From Stachybotrys elegans (lineage: Eukaryota > Ascomycota > Sordariomycetes > Hypocreales > Stachybotryaceae): a stretch of 64,000 bases of DNA. The notes below the pieces were generated by a model. The model ran no database searches. It was not told the origin of the DNA and saw only the letters and a program-made list of their open reading frames with translations. The stretch is from assembly GCA_020746835.1 (NCBI GenBank), contig JAGPNK010000008.1:496001-560000 (forward strand), given 5' to 3'. Numbering within the stretch: the stretch's first letter is position 1; each line of letters starts with the position of its first letter. The position numbers and the translations under genes were made by a program. Of the stretch, positions 34,537 to 45,121 are shown piece after piece.

Positions 34537-35706
34537 AGACCCGATACGTATACCGGTTTACTGAACAGCCAGGATTATTTTCTTGTAAATTAAATGGTTT
34601 GTATGATTGTCAAACGAGAGAGGCAGCGGGACCAACGAGAACGACCCCAAGCCGAGATGGATTGATCTGCTGAACAGCAAGCAATCTCATAGCTTGCTTG
34701 CCTGCCAGTGTATGGAACACATGCTTGCAAAGCAAAATAAAACCACTTTCCACTCATCGATGCGATCACATTCCCTCGTGGGTTTCATCATCATAAATCG
34801 CCGTTGTGCTTGCTTGCCAGGTTAGTAGGTAGGTACCTGGTTGGTTTCCGTGACCTTTGCGTCTGCAGCTGGCGGATCCATACTGTTTGATGGGTTGCCA
34901 AACGATATTCGGTGTTAGTTCCTTGACGGCCCGAGGCGGTTGGCAAAGAACAGGGAAAGGTGTTTGTTGACACGCTTTCATCCTCCCCAGATTTAAATGC
35001 GCGCTCCCGTTTGGCAGGTTGCCGACCCTCTCCTTCCCTTCCAGCCACCACTCCTTCTGTTGACCATCGTTGACCACCAGCTCGAGCATCCTCAATCGCG
35101 AGCAAAGAGCACAAACACGGCCGACGAGAAGACCTGGCTCTAGGCTCCGTGTGATCCTGCACACGAGGCTTGGTAACATACATCTCTCACAAGATCCAAC
35201 GCCCAAGCAATCAGCCCTCGATGAAGAGTGCGCCAAACGTGTTTGCTGCGCTTCAAGTACCTGGGGAGAACATCCTTCTCACCTGAACCCTCGCTTCTCA
35301 CATTTTTCTCACCAACACTCCCGTTCTCCCTTCTTCTCGCCTTAACCCGCGCTCCTTCGACTTCGACCTTCCGCTATATCGCCAACCAACGCAGCTATCC
35401 CGCTGTGCATCATCCTTACTCACTTGTTGCCGGCCTTGGATAGCGCGTGCTTTGTTTCAGCGTCGAAGCTTCATTGCATTAGCCTACAGCGTTCAGTACT
35501 TTCATCTGCCACCCTTGGTTCAGCGTTCGCTCTCCTCACAACAGGCATTGCCAGTATCTGTTCTCAGTGAGCGAAAATTCGAGGTGAGTCCACTCCTTTT
35601 AATGTCCTCGTGCAAGATCGAGGATCAACTCTCAAGATCCAGGCACAGCATTCGAGCCTCAAAGCTGACCCGGTAAATACAGGCGGTGGAATGACCAAAC
35701 GCCACC
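34537..35706. other. Promoter and long leader of the large ORF gene
   Basis: 1.2 kb. It contains AGGTACCT at 34831-34838 and C/T-rich sequence from 35,020 onward. Short frames here have no family resemblance. Confidence 0.5.
35584..35682 (+). other. Probable 5'-UTR intron of the large ORF gene
   Basis: Donor GTGAGT, branch GCTGACC at 35664-35670 and acceptor ATACAG enclose 99 bp. The ATG at 35707 follows 24 bases downstream in a perfect GCCACCATG context. This supports 35707 as the translation start. Confidence 0.6.
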
Positions 35707-38700
35707 ATGAATGGACATTTACCTGAGGGCGACGGCCCTCCCCATGCCATTCTTGACCCGGTTGCATTCCCAAAGATCCAAGCCAGCCACATGCCAGCTA
35801 GCCAGAGAACAATGTTCACTCAGTTCTATCCAAATGGCTTACCTGAGGTCTACAACATGGTCACCCCTTCGGACAAGACTGCCGTGGCCCAGACCTATGT
35901 CGATGACCTCCTGCCCGTCGGATTCTTCACCAACGCACCACCTGATGCCAAAGCGCTGTTCTCGACAGCTGAAGGCAAACAGCCCTTCCGACATATGAAG
36001 CACATACTACCCGTCCGTTGTGTCCATCTTTGGAACAAGCACGAGATCCAAGCTGTGTGCAACTCCATCCGCAAAGCGTTCTGGCACATCATGAAACAGA
36101 TGAGACAGCCATACTGCTGGGACGATCTCTGGACCTACTTTGATGCTCACGACCTCTACCACTATGGTGCCCTCAACCTCTGGAATGTCGTCAACACGCT
36201 TTTCGACGAAAATAAAATCATTTTCGCAGACGTGATGAAGGAAGCCGCGGTACAGGTTGGGCAATGGACCGACGCGTGGATCGTCAGCGACCACAACAAG
36301 CAAAAGCTTCGCCAGTGGGATGAGCAAACGGTCTCGGTTCTTCACCTCCTGGATGCATGCGACTGGGAGAGTCTGGGGAATATCCCAGACAACATTCTTG
36401 GTCTCGTTGCTAGTGCTCTGAGAGCACGCCGAGAGATGATCGCCCAGGACCGAAAGCGTCGAGCTTCTGACGCTCCTATTGATCTGAGCTCAGCATGCCG
36501 GAGTAACCAGGTGCAGAACTGGCTCAGCGGCCTTGACCAAAGCATTTTGAAGATGCAAGCCTCGCATCCGAAAGTAGCCATGGCGAACAGGTTCCAACCG
36601 ATTGGGGTTCCCCCACTAGATGTCCCAACAGTCGCAATTCTTCCAGACACTGCACAAAGCTCGTATCATGTTTACCAGGGAAGGCACTACTTCGTGCCTC
36701 ACGGCAAGCCCTCTGACAAGACCAACGGACCGGCTCTCTCGAACAAGACAGTTGAGCAACTAAAAGAGTCTGCCGATGCCGCTATGGGTAGGCGCAACTC
36801 TTCCACTAATGCAGAGACCATCACAATTGCCAAAGGTACCTCGAAGTCTGCCTCGAGCGTTACCGAAACCCGACGCTTCGTTGAGGGACCTTCTGCATCC
36901 GAGCTGTTGGAAAACATTGACAAGAGGCCTATGGCAAGTTCTCGAAAGAGGTCAGACTCAACTCCATCGCTCTATGCTGGGCCACCTGCCTGGAGGAACT
37001 TACGAGCAGATGGCTTAAGCCCACGCATTGTCACTATCTCTCAGCCTATTTCTGTCATACAGGAGTATAGCGAAATGACAGAAGGAGAAGAAAGCCCGGA
37101 AGTAGCTACGAAGCCATCTCTTTCTGGCCAGGCATCTGATGTTGGTGATGTCGATGGTGCTGGACGATCCGACTAGAAGTCGAAGTCACCGCAACCATTG
37201 CATGAAGAAAGGAAACGACCGGAATCAGGGCCAGCTCCCGAGGGAAAGCAGATTGATTACCAAGAGGCCACTTTCGCCCCATCAACAGGTCCTGGGGCCC
37301 CGCCATTTGCCCATCACCAGACAGAACTACGGTTCCCGCTGGCATCCCAGTCCCTGGAGCAAGCAGCCGAAGCTATCCAAGCAGAGTTGCCTTACCCAAA
37401 GCCCAACTCTCAGGGCCCGAGTGACCTGGAGTGGCGCCGACCATCAAACGAGATGAATACATTGCGCAAGGTACCCTCCATCGAGTATCAGACTGGTCAT
37501 CTGGGCACTGGCAAGGCTTCAGGGGTCGCTCAAGCTCCTGCCGGCTACGTCCACACTCGAAGGCCTTCCAACCCGCTTAGCACCGCAAGCGAGCATGCAA
37601 ATACTACCCGAGTAAGCGGCGACGTTCGGAATCATGTCACAAGCCAACTTGGAGATCAGAATCGGGACAATGGCCGGTTGGATACGTCTCAGCCAGAGAA
37701 TCGCACTTTCCGGCGGAATTATAAAGGCAATGGCCGTCGTGCTTCTATTCCGAAGCCTGCCTATGTTGAAGACACGCAAATGGCCGGCCTTCACCAGCAG
37801 CCTAGAGATGGTGGGCGGCAAATCGGCATTCAATCACAGCACCAAGCTCCTCAAGGATTTCGCAGATGTGCAAACATCGGGCTCAATTCTGGATACCAGC
37901 CGTGTGACTGTGACGACTGTGGACGAAGGAACAGATCCGTGTATGTCAGGGTACAAAAGGGTCCATGGAATAAGAGCCCTGCTTTTCAATCGGAGCTACG
38001 GGAAGGACTGGGCGCTCATTTCGGCGCGGTCGAGGAGGTGAACCCGGTATCGCCCAAAGGTGGCACGTACATTGTGAGGTATAGTGAACCCAGCCAGAAT
38101 GAAGATGAAGCAAGGCGGCTAATAGGGTACTGCAGGTTCCGCAATGAACAGTCAACACTCGATGCTCTGAAGGCGGCTAGAGACATCATGCCAACATCGA
38201 AGATCAACGTCTCTATTGCCCCGTGGAACAGGACCAAATGGAACTCCAACTTTGCGGAAGAAAGACCAGATGCCTTGCCTCTGCAACTGGCTAGGGTCAA
38301 TGACATTAATACCGCGATTCCGTCACACCAAGGCCTACCTCCTTTGCCATCTGCCTTCCCCCAGTCGTTTCCCAGCGTGGGCCAGTTCCTGACACAAGCA
38401 TCTGCTCCTCCAGCACCTGCAATGCCCCCAGCGCACTCCTTCAACCCCTATGCACCCGCAACAATACCGCCTAGGCAACAAGCTATTTCGCACGCACAGT
38501 TTCATTATCGTCGGGGCCCTGCAGTGCCACTTTACCACAGCAATTGCGACCCAAGACGACAGGCAGCTACGCAGAGCCAATATACCCCTCCGACATATTT
38601 GGATGCAGCGGATCATCCTGCTATTGGAGTCAACACAGATTTCCACCCAGGACTGCAATACCAAATTGGTCTGAACCCCTTGGTAGAGCAGGAGCCGCAT

Positions 38701-40704
38701 CATTTCCTCACCGGAAGACCCTCACCTCATGCTACGCCAATGGAAACAGAGCCGTGGTCTAAGCCAACAAATGAAGATTTCCCATCATCATCTAAGGGAG
38801 AAGACACGCCTGATTCTGAGCAAGCCGATGAGGAAGAGAGTAAGAGGGTTGTCTTGCAAATTGCATGTGCGACTGAAGAAACCGAGCAGAACGACAACAC
38901 TGTGCTTGATTCCAAAGCCAAATCTCCGTCGGAGACTCAGACACCATCGACTGCCTCGATTGAAGGGAATCATGCGAATATCAAGGAAGAGGATGCGAAA
39001 ACCACCAAGCTCCCGATCGAGGGTGAGAAGTCCTCGGAACTGCCAGTTCAACCCGGGACACCAAAGCAGCCCTCTATTGCGAATACTGAGACGTCCATGG
39101 ATGGAATTGGTGCAAATGACACACGAAAGCATCAACGAGTGCCCAGCATCTATTCAAAGGAAGAAGTCAAGGACCGGAAGAAGGCATGGGCTAGGATTCC
39201 GATGCCGCTGACCTCACAAAGATCCAAAGAGTCCAAGGTAGATACTCATATGAATCTTGCGGATTCTCATGCTCCTATCAAGCCGTCACCAATTTCCGCT
39301 CCTTCTTCCGATGCAGCCCAAGAGGCGTCTATCGGGCCCGAGACCGTTGAGAAGCCATCGTCTCATGTGGCTCGTGTTGACGAGCGCAAGGCGGTGGCGC
39401 ACCAGTCTGAGGCGCCGTCCAAAGCAACAGAGAGGGATAACCCAAGCCAGGAAGCGAGAGGGAAGGAAACAAGTTCCGCGGGAAAAGTGCCCAAGAACGA
39501 CGTGCCGCCTGCCCAGAATCTCCTCTCCGAGCAACAGGTTGCTAGTGATGGTCGTTCGAAGAACGACAAACAACCTGCACGGTCCATTCAACTCAAGGAT
39601 AATTCTCGCCCAGAGTCTCCCATAGAGCCTGTGAAGAACGACAAGTCTGGAAGAGGTAGTCCCGAGCAAACGCATGGGTCTGTGTCAGCGCTTGATTCTC
39701 TAGAATCTTCGGGTGTTCTGGTTCCCGCAAATGTCGGTAACCAGGTTCCGGAGAAACAGCAGGGCGGAACCATCAAGAAGAAGTCCAAGAAGAAAAAGAA
39801 GAAGTCTCAGCCTGCAGCGGGCGACGAAGTGGGCAACGATCCTGAAGCACGCACCGCGACGCCTGTGTCTACCATCGGCAGATCCAAGGGGGTTGGCGTT
39901 GCATCTGATGGGCTTGCCACTCCACCAGTCAACTCTGATCAGACTGCGGATGTAGATGTTTCTGCACACATAGAGACCCTCAGACTCATTCCTGGCCGTC
40001 CTCTCCCGATTCCCCCGATCCGAAAGCGCGCGTCTCCCGAAGACGTCTTGCCCCAGCCTTCTGATGACTACTCAGGAGAGGGCAGTGCAACCGTGAGACT
40101 CCCTGATTACTCTGACGGCAAAGGAAGCTCCTTGAAATTTCCCAAGCGTGGGAAGAAAGGGGGCCCTTCCATCACCTACAAGCGCAACGGAGAACTGGCT
40201 GGCTCGGAAAGTCTGCCTCAGGATCTGGTGGATGGATCATTTGCGGCGACGCTACCAGCTCACATACGCCAGTCTGTCGCGGAACAGGATGGGCAAGGGA
40301 CTGTTCGAAAGTCTCCGTCCAAAAGAGGATCCATCAAGCGGCTACTCGAAACATTCACGCCGCCAGATAGCCACAAGGGTGCACCGTCCTACGACAATTC
40401 CAACGACACCAAGCCACGAGACAAAGCGATGGGAAACTTCACAAAATACACCGACGGCGCCCGGGAGACTCCGTCAGCGGCAACAGCCTCCGGATACTCT
40501 GCGGAAAGCCAGCGACGTCCCAAGACGGGCAGAAGCCCCGTGAAAACAGAGGCACCCTCGTCGTCTCCGAGCAAGGCGGAGCAGGAGAAGCTCTCGCTGA
40601 ACGATCATGAGTGGCCATCATTGTCCGCCTCGCATCAACGGGTGCCCGCGACGCCCTCCCCAAAGCATACCTGGCGATCCAAATCCAAGCCCGATGTTAA
40701 CTGA
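35707..40704 (+). CDS. Large unidentified protein whose frame is interrupted by one in-frame TAG
   Basis: One frame runs from 35707 to the stop at 40702-40704: 1665 codons with a single TAG at codon 490 (37174-37176). The first 489 residues include a conserved-looking, Trp-rich helical region about 95-200 (HLWNKHEIQAVCNSIRKAFW; WDDLWTYFDAHDLYHYGALN). Past the TAG, the frame continues without a break for 1175 codons. It includes a CDCDDC cysteine cluster and an RRM-like stretch (RSVYVRVQKGPWN, about 735-840), long Ser/Pro/Lys-rich disordered segments, a lysine run near 1355 suggesting a nuclear or nucleolar signal, and a C-terminal LSLNDHEWPSLSASH motif. I do not recognise the family. Two separate genes only 21 bases apart in the same frame is implausible in fungi. 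The stop is probably bypassed by RNA editing, readthrough or a weak intron, or this allele is broken. An RNA-binding role is only a guess. Confidence 0.75.
37170..37182 (+). promoter_or_regulatory. Hairpin presenting the in-frame TAG; candidate A-to-I editing or recoding site
   Basis: CGACT at 37170-37174 pairs perfectly with AGTCG at 37178-37182, leaving loop A-G-A; the A of TAG (37175) is the first loop base. Outer pairing is possible between 37164-37165 and 37185-37186, and between GGTG at 37156-37159 and CACC at 37187-37190. The base before the A is T and the one after is G, the neighbours favoured in fungal mRNA A-to-I editing. Such editing would convert the stop to Trp (UGG). Confidence 0.5.
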
Positions 40705-41165
40705 GGGGCCATCAGCGACTTGCTAACAGAGAGGGGTAGTACAAAGCGAGATGGATGAATCATTGACAGCGAAGGGGAGTAGCTCGAGGGAGCGTATTAT
40801 GGAAGTACCGTCAACAGCAGACTAGCTCAGAAAATAAATAAATTGCATGCATGATGTGAGCTCTTCACTGGCTGGTGGTAGAATTACCGTTGCGACGCTT
40901 GATCTCACCAGCCAATGCTCTTATTTGGCCACAAAGTAAGCAGGTCTGAAGCCTGTATGTATGCTTGGTTTCGATGGCGGAGGTCGTAGTGCTCGAGAAA
41001 CACAGCACTGTCCACCCCACGGTCTGGATCCCATCTTCGGATTCAAATCGATATCCCGTTCCGCTCCCGAAGTAGTCGTTATCGCGGTACCGAGCGAGAT
41101 AATAGTAGTGGTACATTCTTTCTAGTCCATATATACAGCCGAGCCGTTCTCTGGCACGCTGCCCC
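40705..41165. other. Intergenic, converging gene ends
   Basis: 460 bp between the large ORF stop and the complex I gene stop. An 83-codon frame on the minus strand (40865-41116) has no recognisable features and is not called. Confidence 0.45.
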
Positions 41166-41637
41166 TCATGCGCTGCCGCTCTTGACCAGCCCTGTGACGG
41201 CGTCCTCGATCTGCTTATCCGTCATGCTCTCGAGCGATTGCGACTTTTCGATGCCGAAGTCTGCCAATGTCGCCACATATGTCAGCGAACCCTGATTTTC
41301 GCATACGCTGGTCTGCATCTGGGAGAAGGGTGGCGTTCATACCGTAGCGGGCGTAGATCTTGGGCTGCGTTCCCGAGGCCTCGCGAATCATGATGGGAAT
41401 GTTGGGGTTGTTCTTCTTCATGATGGGGTACGCGCGGTTAAGAAACGTCCTATAGAACAAGGGCAGGCAAAGGCCCCAAAAGGTCAACCCTCCGGCCTCA
41501 ACTGCTCATTGACTGAGGTTCATCCCGCGAAAGAGCGAGAGAAAAACATACCGTACTCCGGCGCTGTGCTCCGACGTCTGGCAGAACAGGAAGCGCACCT
41601 CCCTGAGGGAGTTTGAGAAGGCGTATCGGGCCGACAT
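41166..41637 (-). CDS. NADH:ubiquinone oxidoreductase B8 subunit (NDUFA2 / 10.5 kDa)
   Basis: CDS complement(join(41166..41260,41343..41449,41552..41637)), 95 aa; introns 82 and 102 bp. It belongs to the L51/S25/CI-B8 thioredoxin-like fold. Recognisable segments are LREVRFLFCQTSEHSAGVRTFL, IMKKNNPNIPIMIREASGTQPKIYARYDFGIEKSQSLE and DKQIEDAVTGLVKS. This is an accessory subunit of respiratory complex I, matrix side. Length matches the family (about 95-105 aa). Both introns were placed by restoring GVRTFLN and ARYDFGIEK. It shares a 600-bp divergent promoter with the pyruvate carrier gene. Confidence 0.94.
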
Positions 41638-42239
41638 GGCTGTGCTGCTGTGCTGGAGGAGGAGGGAGGTGTTTGCGAGTCGGATCCGTGGCTCAATTGC
41701 TGTTCGTTCGCTTCGTCCTTTCTGTTTGACGGGAGAGCTTCCCTCAACGAACGTTGGATTCCTCAGCTACGGCACCTTACGTAATCTGAGACTTGTGCAC
41801 ACCACATGCGGCATAAAGCCGGGTCTGCATAATCGCCGCGTGTTATGCAGGCAAGCCGATTTCGCACTACCAACGATAATCACCAAGTCCGGGCCTCCCT
41901 TTGGCCCCATAACTTTTTCCCGCCCTAGTTCGGACCTGCGTCGCCGTATCTCCAACGTCTTCCTTCTGAACCCTCTAGCGAACCCTTTCCACCCTCACGC
42001 GTTCGCAGCGACAACGTTTCTTTCCAGGTAGGCGAAACCCCCACCAGCTGAATTGAGTTCCTGGCGCGCTGGCGCAGGGCGTGTCGACTTCCGAACGACG
42101 AGGCCGACGGGGCGCACGAGGCATCTTCCTCGGCGAATATATGCGATACAATTTGCTCTGCTTCTTTTCTTTTCTTTTTTCTTCTTCTTCTATCTCTAGT
42201 TGCCCATTGCTAACTGCTTTGCTCCTCGCTTCCTTTAGA
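41638..42239. other. Shared divergent promoter, complex I B8 / MPC2
   Basis: About 600 bp between divergent starts. The side next to MPC2 has a strong pyrimidine tract (42,160-42,205, TTCTTTTCTTTTTTCTTC-like). A GTAGGC donor at 42030 and TTTAG just before the MPC2 ATG could mark a leader intron, which is unproven. Confidence 0.5.
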
Positions 42240-43040
42240 ATGGCGCCTTCTAGCAACGTATTCCGCGCGGCCCAGCCGCTGTTCCGCCAAGGCGTCTTCG
42301 CCCGCCAGGCCTTCCGCCCTCAGCAGTTCACCCAGCAGTTCCGACAGCAGAGCAAGCGATGGCAGAGCGCGGCGTCAACGGCCGAGCAGTCCTGGTTCAA
42401 GAAGATGTGGGAGAGCGAGGTCGGCATCAAGACGGTGCACTTCTGGTATGTTTTTCAATACGTGGTTGTTGGGCAATCATGGATGCTCATTTTCTGCTTC
42501 TTCTTCTTTTTTTCTCTCTTTTTGCTGAACAGTTCGTCGCAACAGGGCTCCCGTCATGAAGGTACGTAACGAGACGACGGCGATAAGAGGGACGCTGTGA
42601 AATCGCCGGGGGGAGACTTCGGGTAGAGGTATTCGGTTTGGAAGCTGACGCTTGTTGCTGCAGTGGGCTCTCGTCCTCGCCGGTGTCGCTGATTTCGCCC
42701 GTCCTGCCGAGAAGCTGTCCTTGACGCAGAACGCCGCCCTGACCGCCACCGGAATCATCTGGACGCGCTGGTGCTTCGTCATCAGGCCTAAGAACTACCT
42801 GTAAGGCGGCACCCCCTTCCCTCACCTTATGCGCTTTCTCGAAAGCATTTCTGACACAGCTCCCTGTCTTGCAGGCTGGCCGCCGTCAACTTCTTCCTCG
42901 CGATAGTCGGTACGGTTCAGGTCTCCCGTATCGCCATGTACGAAATGGACAAGAACAAGTCTATTGCCGGTGCCGTCGAGGATCTCAAGGAGGACGTCAA
43001 GGCAGAGGTGAAGGAGGCGAACAAGGCCGTCAAGGCTTAA
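42240..43040 (+). CDS. MPC2: Mitochondrial pyruvate carrier subunit 2 (MPC2 type)
   Basis: CDS join(42240..42445,42546..42561,42664..42800,42875..43040), 174 aa; introns 100, 102 and 74 bp. The second exon is a 16-base microexon. With it the sequence reads VHFWAPVMKWALVLAGVADFARPAEKLS, the MPC2 signature. LTQNAALTATGIIWTRWCFVIRPKNYLLAAVNFFLAIVGTVQVSRI then covers the remaining helices. The 60-residue N-terminal extension is rich in Arg/Gln/Phe and acts as mitochondrial targeting sequence in this family. The C-terminal tail is Lys/Glu-rich. MPC1 and MPC2 form the inner-membrane heterodimer that imports pyruvate. A read-through of the first intron gives a plausible-looking but wrong longer frame. 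Confidence 0.94.
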
Positions 43041-43916
43041 ATGTCCTTGGTCAGTTGGGTGTCGCAAGATAGGCGTTGGCCATTTCCAGGCTGAAACATG
43101 CGAGTCGCCCGCCGCATGGACCGGATTAAAATATTCGACGTGGGCCTGGATGGCCAAGATTTCCAGCTGCAAGGCCCAATAGATCATGTATAAATATAGG
43201 GCAAACTAGATTTGCCTTGATGATGGCTATTACCGTTGGTGCCACTTGGGAAATGCCGGGCAAGGGTTTCATTTTGAGCCACGTGGGCGATATTATAGAA
43301 ATTCCAAATACGGATCTTTGTATACCGTGCTCCAATAGCCGTGATCACCGTGCACACGGCGTTGTTTGCCTTGGACACGCGAGCAATAGATATATCAGGC
43401 AGTCCGGATACACCCTACACAGGAACTATCTAGATGCAGGGTAGACGTGGGTACTAATAAAGTTGCCTTGATGGGTTTGAGCTTCTCAACAACCCAAGAA
43501 CCTTACGGCACATGGAAATATAAGTGCACAGGCGCCCATGCGTCTGCGTCTCTTCCCACTCCTCCCTGGATACCATCCTTGTGCAACCAGTATTATACTG
43601 CCCTACCCGTACATCATACAACTGTACAGTTAGCTTCCTGTCGGCACCGCATCATTATTCCTCCGGCCCCTGTTTCCAATCGGTAAGCTCCATTCGTTAC
43701 GAGAGCAAGGTCGCAGTGTTGACTTTGGCCGCTTCCTCCCGATTTGAGCCGGAGCGATATTTTTTCGATACGCCTTGGTTTACCTTTCCCCCTACTAATT
43801 CACCCTTCCATTTGACCCAACAAACGCGGGCGTTGGCACCCATTTGCTGATTGGTCTCACTCTGTTTGTAAGCACGCGCTTGTCACAGCCACCTCATCCA
43901 CCACCATCAATTGGCA
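43041..43916. other. Intergenic, promoter of fumarase
   Basis: 875 bp. It is AT-rich just after MPC2, then C/T-rich from about 43,540. No gene is seen. Confidence 0.5.
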
Positions 43917-45083
43917 ATGTCGTCTCGAGCTACAGCTGCCATGTGCCGGGGCGGGTCGAGCTTGCCGAGGGTATGCAGGCACTTGTCCTCCGTCCCGCGC
44001 CGCCTCCCGTCCTGCGCAGCTTCAACCCCGCAGCTTCATCTTCGACTTGGATTCGCTTCCAGCAAGATTGCCTCCTCCTCCTCCGCCCTCAGAACCTTCC
44101 ACAGCACAGCTGCCACCATGTCCAACACCCGAACCGAGAGCGATGCCTTTGGCGAGGTCCAGGTCCCCGCCGACAAGTACTGGGGCGCCCAGACGGAGCG
44201 CTCCCTCGAGAACTTCCGCATCAACCAGCCCCAGGACCGCATGCCTCCTCCCATCATCAAGGCCTTCGGTATCCTCAAGGGCGCCGCCGCCACCGTCAAC
44301 ATGCGCTTCGGCCTTGACCCCAAGATTGGCGCTGCCATCCAGCAGGCCGCCAAGGAGGTCGCCGACGGCAAGCTGCTCGACCACTTCCCCCTCGTCGTCT
44401 GGCAGACTGGCTCCGGCACCCAGTCCAACATGAACGCCAACGAGGTCATCTCCAACCGTGCTATTGAGATCCTAGGCGGCCAGATGGGCAGCAAGAAGCC
44501 TGTCCATCCCAACGACCACGTCAACCGCAGCGCCTCTTCCAACGACACCTTCCCCACCGTTATGCACATTGCTGCCGTTCTCGACATTGAGCAGGAGCTT
44601 CTGCCCGCTCTCCGCAGCCTCCGCGCCGCCCTCCAGGCCAAGGTCGATGACTTCGAGGCCAAGAACATCATCAAGATCGGCCGCACCCACCTCCAGGATG
44701 CTACCCCCCTCACCCTCGCCCAGGAGTTCTCCGGCTATGTCGCCCAGCTCGACTTTGGTATCAAGCGCATCGAGGGCTCTCTCCCCGATCTGCGCCTGCT
44801 TGCCCAGGGCGGTACAGCTGTCGGAACTGGCATCAACACCTTTGAGGGCTTCGCCGAGGCCATTGCTGAGGAGGTCACCAAGATGACCGGCACAGAGTTC
44901 AAGACGGCCCCCAACAAGTTCGAGGCCCTCGCTGCCCACGATGCCATTGTCCAGGCCCATGGTAGTCTCAACACCCTCGCCGCTTCCCTGTCCAAGATTG
45001 CCCAGGACATCCGCTACCTCGGCAGCGGACCCCGCTGCGGTCTCGGTGAGCTGATCCTGCCCGAGAACGAGCCCGGAAGCAGC

Positions 45084-45121
<38 letters not shown>

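Noticed and set aside
35707..37176. Treating 35707-37176 and 37198-40704 as two separate genes
   Set aside because: They are in the same frame, separated by one stop and 21 bases, with no room for a terminator or promoter, and the composition is continuous. I keep one gene with an internal stop.
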